A stretch of 64,000 nucleotides of DNA from Sulfurimonas sp. Lineage in GTDB: Bacteria; Campylobacterota; Campylobacteria; Campylobacterales; Sulfurimonadaceae. The position numbers were made by a program, and so were the translations under genes. Shown here piece after piece: positions 9,173-17,130 of the stretch. How positions within the stretch are numbered: position 1 is the stretch's first letter; each line of letters starts with the position of its first letter. The notes beneath the pieces were generated by a model, which did not search any database, had not been told where the DNA came from, and saw nothing but the letters and a program-made list of their open reading frames with translations. Location of the stretch: the NCBI GenBank assembly GCA_030949945.1, contig JAUZRZ010000026.1:1-64000 (forward strand), read 5' to 3'.

Positions 9173-9960
9173 TTAGTCTGCTATTTTAAAAAAACTGCTA
9201 CCACTTCCACTGAAGAAGTAGCCTGCTCTGAAATGATTTTTAAGTTCTTTATACTCTTGAAGTGCTGGTTTAAACAAATCATTTGCCTCATCAGCACTCA
9301 TGCTACGAAGTATTTCTAGAAGAAGTTTGTTTTAACTCCTCAGTTTTAAAGCCATCAATTGGATTATAAAAGTCTTCACTATAGACTTTATATACACGAG
9401 GAGTACTTATTTCAACATTTGGAGTCTGCGTTTGTATATCTAAAAGTTCCTCTTTAAACTCCTCGACCACTTCACCTATGCCACTTACATTTGCACTATC
9501 GTAGCCATATACAAAGAAAGGGACATCTGCACCTACACTTAAACCTATTTCCGCTAGTTCATGAAGACTCAGCCCCAAATCTAGTACAGAGTTACACATC
9601 TTCAGATAAGTGGCAGCATCACTACTGCCACCGCCTAGACCTGCAAAAGAGGGTATATTTTTTGTAACTTTTATAGCATATGTATGCATTAACTCTTCTA
9701 AGTTTTTGCTGAGTTTGTTAGCGGCTTTTAGTGCCAAATAGGCTTTGTATATTGTATTTTCTTCTGTTTTACAGGAAAAATCTCCTATAATTTTAAACTC
9801 ATTTCTTTTAGCATCTGTCTCCTCTTTTGGAACAAACTCTAAAATATCATACAGACCCTTTACTTTCATAAAACGCTGAAATGATTTCATGATAACTACC
9901 ACGTTTTCCAGTTATTTTTAAAAAAATATTTACTTTTGCAAAAGCTTTATACTGTTTCAT
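9173..9960 (-). CDS. ispE: 4-diphosphocytidyl-2-C-methyl-D-erythritol kinase, with two 1-base insertions
   Basis: IspE phosphorylates CDP-ME in the MEP pathway for isoprenoids. The ATG at 9960 gives MKQYKAFAKVNIFLKITGKR, then the frame shifts near 9880. The central part carries the GHMP-kinase ATP loop (PSFAGLGGGSSDAATY) and GADVPFFVYG. A second extra base near 9310 cuts off the end, which resumes as SADEANDLFKPAL ... FFSGSGSSFFKIAD at 9173. Corrected length is about 261 residues, normal for the family. The pathway is essential, so error is more likely than a pseudogene. Confidence 0.92.
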
Positions 9961-9964
9961 CAAC

Positions 9965-10201
9965 TTACTTTTTACTTAAAGTCTTACTTAACGCCACTAA
10001 TGCGTCTGTGTCTATTTTACCAGCAGCACTAATGTTTTGCTCTTTAACCTGTTCTAAGAGTTCACTGCGCATGATAGATATCTCCTGTGGAGCATCAATA
10101 CCGAGTTTTACTACACCATTTTCTATGGATACTATTTTTACGACAATATTATCACCTATGACTATTGATTCATCAAGTTTTCTTGCTAATACTAACACCA
10201 T
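9965..10201 (-). CDS. csrA: carbon storage regulator CsrA
   Basis: CsrA is a dimeric RNA-binding translational repressor. In Campylobacterota it controls flagellar and stress functions, in Campylobacter through the FliW antagonist. The 78-residue product has MLVLARKLDESIVIGD-like strands (here MVLVLARKLDESIVIG), VKLGIDAPQEISIMR and a short C-terminal extension. Its start overlaps the preceding 53-codon ORF, and it ends four bases before ispE. Confidence 0.96.
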   Translation of the reverse strand: MVLVLARKLDESIVIGDNIVVKIVSIENGVVKLGIDAPQEISIMRSELLEQVKEQNISAAGKIDTDALVALSKTLSKK

Positions 10202-10353
10202 ATTCTCCCTAGTTCATATTTTACTTCACCATTTTTGAGTGTAATAATAGAGATATTTTCACCATTATCAATCCAGTAAGTTCCCTCATCTTGAATCTTT
10301 AAATCACTCAAAGCAAGAACTCTTCCATAGTTGACATTTTCGCTGTCTCCCAA
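10192..10353 (-). CDS. possible small protein between truB and csrA (53 codons)
   Basis: The reading frame opens with TTG four bases after the truB stop and ends ten bases inside csrA. Its predicted strands include DEGTYWIDNGENISIITLKN followed by GEVKYELGRIWC. Tight packing on both sides, with coupling to csrA, supports a real gene. I do not recognise the family. An alternative is that it starts at the ATG overlapping the truB stop (MTIWETAKMSTMEEFLL) and joins the same C-terminus by a missing base, as seen elsewhere in this sequence. Confidence 0.5.
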   Translation of the reverse strand: MGDSENVNYGRVLALSDLKIQDEGTYWIDNGENISIITLKNGEVKYELGRIWC

Positions 10354-10357
10354 ATAG

Positions 10358-11020
10358 TCATTTTAGTGCAATATTGAGAGATTCTTTAATATTTAAGGCT
10401 TTTTCACCTTCAAATGTAAACTGTCCTTCATTTAAGCGTTCTAGTGCACTTAAACTTCCAAACTCTACACCTAGTCTATTGGCAATAATTTTGCCTAGTG
10501 AACGGATGTATGTTCCCTCACTTACCTTAGCTTCAAAAGTCACAAAAGGATGACAATAATGAATAAGAGTAGCTTCATAAATAGTTGAATTTATCTTGTT
10601 TAACTCAAACTCTACTCCAGCACGAGCCAAATCATAAGCTCTTTTTCCATTTATGCGTTTTGCTGAGAAAATAGGAGGCTCATACTCAAGCTCACCCTCT
10701 AAAGAGTTCACAGCCCTTAGCACTTCTTCTTGACTTAAACTATTGAGTATCTCAACATTTTCTATCATCTCCGTATCAAGTGAATCACTTCTTGCACCAA
10801 GCCATAGAGTAGCTTTGTAAACTTTTGGGGTCTTGTTTAAAAAACGAAATAGTTTTGTATATGAACCAAAACCTATAAGTAAAACTCCTTTTGCAAAGGG
10901 GTCTAGTGTTCCTGAAAATCCTGCTTTTTTATCATTGTACTTTCTCTTAAGTGAATAAAGAAATTTATTTGAACTCATGCCACTTGGCTTATAAGCTACA
11001 AAGAGTCGATTGAGTCCCAT
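10358..11020 (-). CDS. truB: tRNA pseudouridine-55 synthase TruB
   Basis: TruB makes the invariant pseudouridine 55 in the T-loop of tRNAs. The 220-residue protein is shorter than E. coli TruB because it lacks the C-terminal PUA domain. It has the catalytic motif GFSGTLDPFAKGVLLIG with the nucleophilic aspartate (about residue 41) and later GTYIRSLGK. It starts one base past the helicase gene's stop region and leads into the small ORF and csrA. Confidence 0.96.
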   Translation of the reverse strand: MGLNRLFVAYKPSGMSSNKFLYSLKRKYNDKKAGFSGTLDPFAKGVLLIGFGSYTKLFRFLNKTPKVYKATLWLGARSDSLDTEMIENVEILNSLSQEEVLRAVNSLEGELEYEPPIFSAKRINGKRAYDLARAGVEFELNKINSTIYEATLIHYCHPFVTFEAKVSEGTYIRSLGKIIANRLGVEFGSLSALERLNEGQFTFEGEKALNIKESLNIALK

Positions 11021-11021
11021 T

Positions 11022-13070
11022 TTATAATCTTTCTACAAATGAAGCTAAAATATCTCGCTGTGTTCCTGCAAAATTTATGTTAAGTTTAAACTCTTTACCA
11101 GCACGGCTTACACCATTTATTCGCCCTGTACCAAAGATTTTATGTCGCACTAAGTCCCCTTTTTTAAAGGATGTGTTTTTAGTGACAATAAGTGAACCCT
11201 CACAAAGCCCCGCTTCATTGAAAAACGACTTTTTGACAACTCACTTCTTCTTCCCTTATAAAACCTACTTCCTGCATGAGAGAGTGTTAAGGAGTCTTTT
11301 GCTCTAGTCATAGAGACATACCCTAAACGCCGCTCCTCTTCTAGGTCATTTCCATCACCGACAAGTGGTAAAAAGCCCTCTTCCATACCTATAATAAATA
11401 CATGTTCAAACTCTAAACCCTTAGAAGCATGAATACTCATCATATAGATCGACTCACCCTCTACCTGATCTTGTTCACTCTGTAGTGTCAACTCATTTAA
11501 AAACTCATCAAGTGAAACATCTGGAGACTTTTTTATAAAATCACGAAAAAGTCCATAAAACTCATCCATATTTCGAACTCTATCTTCCTCATCTTGCATA
11601 CCTTTATAGATATGTTTAAGGTGAAAAGTATCTTCAAGCACATCTATAAACTTATATGTAGACTCTTTAGATACAGCTGCTACTTCATCTAAGTCACTCA
11701 CAAAACTCTTGAGTGTTGTAGCATTTTTCTTTTTTACAAGGGCTATTAAAGTATTTATATCTGCACTTTTTATATACTCATATATTGATGTTTCATTTGC
11801 ATGAGCTGCTAGTTCTATTTTATCTACACTCGCTTTTCCTAAACCTCTTTTTGGTTTATTTATGATGCGTTTGATTGAGAAATCATCATGAGGATTTGTT
11901 ACAACACGAAGATAAGATATAAGGTCTTTAACCTCTGCACGATCAAAGAAACGCTGACCGCCAACAAGTTTATATCCAATTCCTGAGCGATTTAACCCCT
12001 CCTCAATAGAACGTGAAAGTACATTTACTCGGTATAAAACTGCTATCTCTTTAGCCTGCTACCCCTTTATCTAAAAGTTTTTGAATACTCAAGGCAATTT
12101 TTCGTGCTTCTTCATTTTCATCCATTGAGTTAAGCACAGTAACATCATCACCATTGCCACGAGTGGAGATAAGTTTTTTTCCTAAACGCGAGCGATTATG
12201 TTCTATGAGTGCATTGGCAACTTTTAGAATTGGTGTACGTGAACGATAGTTCTCTTCAAGTTTAAAAACTTTTGCACCCTTAAAATCTTGATCAAATTCA
12301 ATAATATTACGTATATGTGCTCCTCGCCAGCCATATATACTTTGGTCATCATCGCCAACTACGCAGATATTATTATGGGTCACACATAACTTTTGGATAA
12401 GTTTTAACTGCAACTCATTTGTATCTTGATACTCATCAATCATAATATACTGATACTTTTTAGAAGTAGCCCGTGCCAGTTCTGGATTCTCATCTAGTAG
12501 TTTATATGTTAATGCTATTAAGTCATCAAAATCTACAAGGTTGTTTTCTACTAAATGTTTTTCATACTCTCTATAGACTTCAGCAATCTGTTTATAGTTA
12601 AAAAGTTCTGCTTGTTTATAGGCATCATCAGGGCTTAGCAACGAGTTTTTATAACGTGATATTTCGCTTGCAATAAGAGGAGTTGGGAGCTCTGAGTTTA
12701 TTTTTTTAATGATTTTCTTTTTATCATCTGTGTCTATTACTACAAAATTATTTTGTCTTTTTAAGAGATGTATATTAAACTTTAAAAAGAGTAGTCCAAA
12801 CTTGTGAAATGTACAAAGAAGCGGTGGGTATGCGATATTTTCCATCATTGAGAGTGCACGTTCTCGCATCTCTTTTGCTGCTTTATTTGTAAAGGTAAGT
12901 GTTAAAGTATTTGAAGCAGGGATACCTAAAACTTCTAGTAAATATGCTAAACGAGAGATGATAGTCGTGGTTTTTCCACTTCCAGCACCTGCTAAAATAA
13001 GTACAGGACCTTCACTCTGCTTTACAGCTGCTGTTTGTGATTCGTTTAGTTTATTAAATATTTTTTCCAT
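11022..13070 (-). CDS. UvrD/PcrA/Rep-type DNA helicase, with two indels
   Basis: This is a superfamily 1 ATP-dependent 3'-5' helicase for repair or replication restart. The N-terminal part has LAGAGSGKTTTI (Walker A), LTFTNKAAKEMR, MIDEYQDTN and GDDDQSIYGWRGA. One extra base near 12055 and one missing T in a 5-T run near 11221 break the frame. Corrected, it runs through GQRFFDRAEVKDL and MSIHASKGLEF to an end at FVERL, about 682 residues. The ATG at 13070 (MEKIFNKLNESQ) fits the family better than the GTG at 13079. PcrA, UvrD and Rep cannot be separated by eye. Confidence 0.92.
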
Positions 13071-13142
13071 GATTACCACTATAATTTTATATTACTTTTA
13101 TTATAGCTAAATTTAATAAATTATTACAAAAGTATTGCATTA

Positions 13143-13163
13143 ATTATAATTTATCGTTATAAT
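13143..13163 (+). promoter_or_regulatory. inverted repeat and -10 region upstream of the LysR gene
   Basis: A perfect 7-bp inverted repeat, ATTATAA-N7-TTATAAT, lies 32-52 bases before the LysR start. Its right arm also supplies a TATAAT box (13158-13163 reads TATAAT with the preceding T). LysR proteins typically bind T-N11-A dyads and repress their own genes, so this could be an autoregulatory site. The region is very AT-rich, so chance occurrence is a real possibility. Confidence 0.35.
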
Positions 13164-13194
13164 TTCATTATTATATAAACTTATAGGAATTATT

Positions 13195-14097
13195 ATGTTA
13201 AAAGATTTCGCAAAATTACAAACTTTTTTAATGGTTATCAAAGAGAAAAGTTTTTCTAAAGCATCAGCTAAACTAGGTATATCCCAGCCAGCTGTAACGC
13301 AACAGATAAAATATATCGAAGATTATCTTGATACTAAAATTGTTGATAGGAAGAAAAATGGTATTGTCCTCACTAAAGAGGGTGAAGACCTTTTTCGCAT
13401 TGCTACTAAACTTGAAAAAGCTATCGCTAGCAGTGAAAAAGACTTATTAAAAATCATAAATAAAGAGTTTACATTTGTAATGGGTGCCTCTTTTGCTATT
13501 GGTAACTATGTATTGCCAAACTATCTCGGAGAGATTAAAAAGCGTATCGACAATGAAGTATTTATGAATGTAGATATATCTTCAAATATCATTGATGACT
13601 TAGAAAGCAAAAAAATAGATGTTGCACTGATTGAGTCACCTATTTTTCGAGATGGAATTATTTATAGAGAATGGGTTGAAGATGAACTTGTTGTGTTTTC
13701 AAACCAGCAAATTAAGAAAAATTTACACTCTGATGATTTAACTGATTTTGACTGGATTTGTAGAGATGAAAAGTCACATACCCATAAACTAACTGCTGAA
13801 GTTTTTGATGAGATAAATGTAGAAATAAGTTGTTTGAATGTTTTTGGTGTTTTAACAAGCCCAACTTCTATTAAAGAAGCAATTCTACATGCTGATAAAA
13901 CAGCAGAGAAACCTTTAGTTTCAATAATTTCTCGTCATGTTATAAAATCTGAACTTGAGAGTGGTCTTCTATATGAAGCAAGACTTAAAAATCAAAAAAT
14001 CAGCAGACACTTCTACATCGCTTATCTTAAAGATAGAAAACATGATGCATTTGTTGATAATGTAGTTAATTTTCTTCTTTCTCTGAATAAAATCTAA
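13195..14097 (+). CDS. LysR-family transcriptional regulator
   Basis: The 300-residue protein begins with the LysR winged helix-turn-helix (FSKASAKLGISQPAVTQQIK, about residues 21-40) and continues into a periplasmic-binding-protein-like effector domain. It is transcribed away from the UvrD/PcrA helicase gene. No adjacent gene looks like a clear target; cysK lies 2 kb downstream on the other strand, so a CysB-like role cannot be excluded but is not shown. Confidence 0.93.
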   Translation: MLKDFAKLQTFLMVIKEKSFSKASAKLGISQPAVTQQIKYIEDYLDTKIVDRKKNGIVLTKEGEDLFRIATKLEKAIASSEKDLLKIINKEFTFVMGASFAIGNYVLPNYLGEIKKRIDNEVFMNVDISSNIIDDLESKKIDVALIESPIFRDGIIYREWVEDELVVFSNQQIKKNLHSDDLTDFDWICRDEKSHTHKLTAEVFDEINVEISCLNVFGVLTSPTSIKEAILHADKTAEKPLVSIISRHVIKSELESGLLYEARLKNQKISRHFYIAYLKDRKHDAFVDNVVNFLLSLNKI

Positions 14098-14111
14098 TAG
14101 ATTTTATTCTC

Positions 14112-14200
14112 TAATGTTATGGACTGAGCAAACCTCATTTAGGGACCATTGTCCCTCCCTGGAGCTATAAGGACTTTAAGAAAATTCGTAATGTCAGTTA
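14112..14200. repeat. palindromic dispersed repeat, copy A
   Basis: This is the most diverged of three copies (see also 26511-26629 and 49235-49338). It carries the hairpin AGGGAC-CATT-GTCCCT (14141-14156), a GAGCTATAA-GACTTTAAGAAAA segment and a right end reading CGTAATGTCAGT. It nearly fills the gap between two convergent genes and directly abuts the stop codon at 14201. It could act as a bidirectional transcription terminator. No ORF is inside. Confidence 0.7.
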
Positions 14201-14647
14201 CTATTTTAGAATTTTGATTCTCTTTAAAATGAAGCCATGGCTCACTGCCTCGTCTTTTTGCGGTCTCTTTTTTTCTTCAGTTTTTGGACCTTTATATACA
14301 GATAGATTTATTAAAACAGGTGTCTCATCGATAATTATCTGCATTATACTTAGTAGTGGAACACTCACAACACTACCATAATTGTCACTTCCAAAACCAG
14401 CTTCAAAGATAAGTGTATCATCTTCAATCCTTGCAGTATCAAATGTATACCCCGCTAAAAAGAAAAGTGTTAAGGGTCTAAATTCACTCTCTATACTCTC
14501 TGGGAGAGTTGGATTAAAACTCACTTCTTCAATTTTACATAAAATTCCAAAATTTTGTTCTTGCTCAAAAAAATGAATAATTACATCTTGAATATTGTTT
14601 TGCATGATTTTTGAAAAACCAACTTCATCAATTATATTTTCTAACAA
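14201..14647 (-). CDS. conserved hypothetical protein, weakly SspB-like
   Basis: The 148-residue protein is not confidently recognised. The segment LIFEAGFGSDNYGSVVSVPL followed by LSIMQIIIDETPVLINLSVY resembles the Sm-like core of ClpXP adaptor SspB (a strand pair, then a vsVPl..I turn). That resemblance is from memory only. The gene starts seven bases inside the end of the aminotransferase gene, so it is translated from the same message. The basic tail (RIKILK) ends at the repeat element. Confidence 0.8.
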   Translation of the reverse strand: MLENIIDEVGFSKIMQNNIQDVIIHFFEQEQNFGILCKIEEVSFNPTLPESIESEFRPLTLFFLAGYTFDTARIEDDTLIFEAGFGSDNYGSVVSVPLLSIMQIIIDETPVLINLSVYKGPKTEEKKRPQKDEAVSHGFILKRIKILK

Positions 14648-15222
14648 ATTATTTCCTCTATATTATCTGATGCAATTATATCAAAATCTATCATTGCATT
14701 CATAAGTGCTATTTTTTTAAAATTTTTTATATCTTCTACTTTTATATCTGTTGCAATTATTTTACCCTCTTTTAAAAGCCTTGCTCTACATGTACCCTCA
14801 AGAAGTGCTGATTTTGGGGTAAACCAATACTTTCCATCATAAAAAGCAATATTAGCAATACTCGTATCAGTCACAAATCCATTTTTAATAATTAAAATAT
14901 CATCACACTTCTCTTTTTTTTCTACAAGTCTATTAATAGCATCCCTATTCACATATTTTTTATCATATACAAGTGTCTCATTGAAAATAAGTTTTAATGT
15001 CGCTATAGTGCGTTTCTCATATCTTAAATACTCTATCTCTATCTCTTTTAAATCATACACTATGCGACATCTATACAGACCATTTGATGGTGGACTCAGT
15101 AGTTTCTCTAACTCATATACATTTGAAGTTTTTAGTGCTTTATTTAAACGTTCTTGATGGTACTCTAAGTGAAGAGCAACTCCATCAACAATTTTAATAG
15201 TTTCAAGAAACTTTTTATTCAC
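14641..15222 (-). CDS. class IV aminotransferase fold protein (aminodeoxychorismate lyase-like)
   Basis: This PLP-dependent fold-type IV protein is likely a PabC-like 4-amino-4-deoxychorismate lyase of folate synthesis. I start it at GTG 15222 (VNKKFLETIKI), which overlaps the cysK stop by eight bases; the longer frame upstream only shadows cysK. The 193-residue product is short, as is common for Campylobacterota PabC. Conserved parts include GLYRCRIVYD, KCDDILIIKNGFVTDTSIAN and ALLEGTCRARLL. The substrate is inferred, not shown. Confidence 0.85.
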   Translation of the reverse strand: MNKKFLETIKIVDGVALHLEYHQERLNKALKTSNVYELEKLLSPPSNGLYRCRIVYDLKEIEIEYLRYEKRTIATLKLIFNETLVYDKKYVNRDAINRLVEKKEKCDDILIIKNGFVTDTSIANIAFYDGKYWFTPKSALLEGTCRARLLKEGKIIATDIKVEDIKNFKKIALMNAMIDFDIIASDNIEEIIC

Positions 15223-16138
15223 TAAAGAGTTCTGTACTAAGGTAACGCTCTCCTGTGTCACAAAGAATTGTAACCAGTGTTTTACCTGCAAATTCAGGGC
15301 GAGATGCAACTTGCATAGTTGCCCATACATTTGCACCAGCAGAGATACCTACAAGGAGTCCCTCTTTTTTTGCCAACATTTTTGCAGTAGCAATCGCATC
15401 TTCATTACTCACTTTTATAACTTCGCTATATACACTCGTGTCTAAGTTTTTAGGAATAAATCCTGCACCAATTCCTTGTATCTTATGTGGAGATGGAGCT
15501 TCTCCTGAGAGTACTGCTGAATTACTCGGTTCAACAGCTACTATAGTTATATCAGGAATTGTAGCTTTTAAAATATGTGAACAACCCGTTAGAGTTCCTC
15601 CCGTTCCTACTGCAGCTACAAATACATCTATATTATTATCAGTATCACGAAGTAGTTCTGGTGCAGTTGTGAGTTCATGAACTTCAGGATTTGATGGATT
15701 CTCAAACTGTTGTAAAATAATTGAGTTATTTGTCTCTTTTTGTATCTCTTGTGCTTTAGCTATTGCACCATTCATCCCTTTATTTGCTGGTGTAAGTACG
15801 AGCTGGGCTCCTAATGCCTTAAGAAGATTACGTCTCTCTACACTCATGGACTCTGGCATTGTCAAAATAAGTTTTAAGTTTTGTGCAGCACAATTAGCCG
15901 CTAATGCGATACCAGTATTTCCACTAGTTGGTTCTATAATTGTAGTCTCTTTTTTTATAAGTCCAGACTCCATTCCTCTACGAATCATATTCATCCCAAT
16001 CCTATCTTTAACAGAACTAGTTGGATTCATAAACTCACATTTACCTAAAATTGTAGCACCACTCAACTCTGATGGAGTATTAAGTCTAACTAAGGGTGTA
16101 TTACCCACTAACTCTGTAATATTATTTGCGATATTCAT
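15215..16138 (-). CDS. cysK: cysteine synthase A (O-acetylserine sulfhydrylase)
   Basis: CysK makes cysteine from O-acetylserine and sulfide using PLP. The 307-residue protein shows the PLP-lysine motif PTSSVKDRIG (about residues 38-47), the substrate loop TSGNTGIALA, the phosphate loop GTGGTLTGC and the CysK-type HKIQGIGAGFIP segment that favours CysK over CysM. It is first in a run with the aminotransferase and the SspB-like gene, all overlapping. Confidence 0.96.
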   Translation of the reverse strand: MNIANNITELVGNTPLVRLNTPSELSGATILGKCEFMNPTSSVKDRIGMNMIRRGMESGLIKKETTIIEPTSGNTGIALAANCAAQNLKLILTMPESMSVERRNLLKALGAQLVLTPANKGMNGAIAKAQEIQKETNNSIILQQFENPSNPEVHELTTAPELLRDTDNNIDVFVAAVGTGGTLTGCSHILKATIPDITIVAVEPSNSAVLSGEAPSPHKIQGIGAGFIPKNLDTSVYSEVIKVSNEDAIATAKMLAKKEGLLVGISAGANVWATMQVASRPEFAGKTLVTILCDTGERYLSTELFSE

Positions 16139-16238
16139 TATTAAAATCCTTATTGAAGATATTTTACACTAACAAAGATTATATATACTATATATTTTCC
16201 AAAATTAAGTACAATAAAGGATAATTAAAGAGGTAAAT

Positions 16239-16496
16239 ATGGCAATATATATAAGTGATGGAAAAAAGTTAATAAATGCAGAGTATGATGATATTCCTAA
16301 AATAAACGATATTGTAGATGATATGAGAGTATTATCAGTTCATTCAAAGTCTGCAGAAGAGTATGCAGTTTTTTTACTTGAAGCAAATACTCGTATCACA
16401 TGTTATGTATTTGATGAAATATTTATAATTGGTAAAGCAGATAGTTTTGATAATCTTAATGATGCTATAGAAGCTTGGAAGAATGAGGAAATTTAG
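16239..16496 (+). CDS. small conserved hypothetical protein
   Basis: The 85-residue acidic protein has a start preceded by AAAGAGGT eight bases upstream, a good ribosome site. The sequence (MAIYISDGKKLINAEYDD at the start, ending AWKNEEI) suggests a small alpha/beta fold, but I do not recognise a family. It stands alone, divergent from cysK and ahead of the minus-strand tRNA-Leu gene. Confidence 0.72.
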   Translation: MAIYISDGKKLINAEYDDIPKINDIVDDMRVLSVHSKSAEEYAVFLLEANTRITCYVFDEIFIIGKADSFDNLNDAIEAWKNEEI

Positions 16497-16504
16497 TTTA
16501 TAAA

Positions 16505-16588
16505 TGGTGCACTCGGGGAGATTTGAACTCCCACACCCGAAGGCACAACGACCTCAACGTTGCGTGTCTACCGTTCCACCACGAGTGC
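16505..16588 (-). tRNA. tRNA-Leu (anticodon GAG)
   Basis: The minus strand folds as a class II tRNA. The 7-bp acceptor GCACTCG pairs with CGAGTGC, then A and an encoded CCA follow. The anticodon stem CAACG/CGTTG encloses the loop TTGAGGT with GAG at positions 34-36, a short variable arm contains TTCG, and the T-arm includes GTTCAAATC. GAG reads CUC and CUU leucine codons. It lies between a plus-strand ORF and the atpE terminator. Confidence 0.95.
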
Positions 16589-16609
16589 ACTTAAATGTAG
16601 TATTTAAGA

Positions 16610-16633
16610 AGTTTAACTCCGAAGAGTTAAACT
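16610..16633 (-). terminator. hairpin terminator after atpE
   Basis: A perfect 10-bp stem AGTTTAACTC / GAGTTAAACT closes a TTCG tetraloop when read on the minus strand, 31 bases after the atpE stop. The tail TTCTTAAAT is only moderately U-rich. It would separate atpE from tRNA-Leu. Confidence 0.7.
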
Positions 16634-16663
16634 GAGGTTTTACTTATTTGTATCGTTAAACGA

Positions 16664-16978
16664 TTAGCCTAAGTAAGGGTTAGCGTAAAGTGCGATTAAT
16701 GCAATTACTAGTGCATAAATAACTTGTGCTTCGATCATTGCAAGAGCGATGAACATTGTAGTCATAAGTTTAGCACCTAAACCTGGGTTACGTGCAGTAC
16801 CAGCGATAGTTGCAGCAGCAGTATGACCCATACCGATTGCTCCACCAAGTGCAGCTAAACCAAGACCAAGACCTGCAGCGATCATTGAGTATGCTTTTAG
16901 AGTTTCGTTAGCAACGTTACCCTCATTTGCGAATGCAGCAGCAGAAAATGCTACTAGTAAAAAAAGAATTCTTTTCAT
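16664..16978 (-). CDS. atpE: ATP synthase F0 subunit c
   Basis: Subunit c forms the membrane rotor ring of F1F0 ATP synthase. The 104-residue protein has two transmembrane hairpin helices, the polar loop ARNPGLGAK and the ion-binding glutamate at about position 83 (AMIEAQVIY). The usual sodium-site residues are not obvious, which favours proton coupling. It starts with a signal-peptide-like leader (MKRILFLLVAFSAAAFANEG), as in other Campylobacterota. It is separated from the other atp genes, as usual in this group. Confidence 0.96.
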   Translation of the reverse strand: MKRILFLLVAFSAAAFANEGNVANETLKAYSMIAAGLGLGLAALGGAIGMGHTAAATIAGTARNPGLGAKLMTTMFIALAMIEAQVIYALVIALIALYANPYLG

Positions 16979-17090
16979 TATATTTCCTTAAAATTATTAC
17001 AACTACTTTCGGATAGCGTAACCTCATTTTTAATCATGAAGCAACCCACACATAAATGCTAGGATTTCCCTACTAGTGATTGATAGTCGA

Positions 17091-17096
17091 ATTATA
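17091..17096 (-). promoter_or_regulatory. candidate -10 box of atpE
   Basis: TATAAT on the minus strand within AACTATAATTCG lies about 113 bases before the atpE start, inside the 152-base gap after pnp. The implied leader of about 105 bases contains a short CTAG...CTAG inverted repeat. With the terminator downstream this would make atpE a single-gene transcript. Confidence 0.45.
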
Positions 17097-17130
17097 GTTA
17101 AACAGTTCTAAAGAAGAGTTTAAACAGAGC

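Noticed and set aside
14112-14200. Simple intrinsic terminator only
   Set aside because: The similarity extends well beyond one hairpin and recurs at two other loci with related ends, so a repeat family is the better description.
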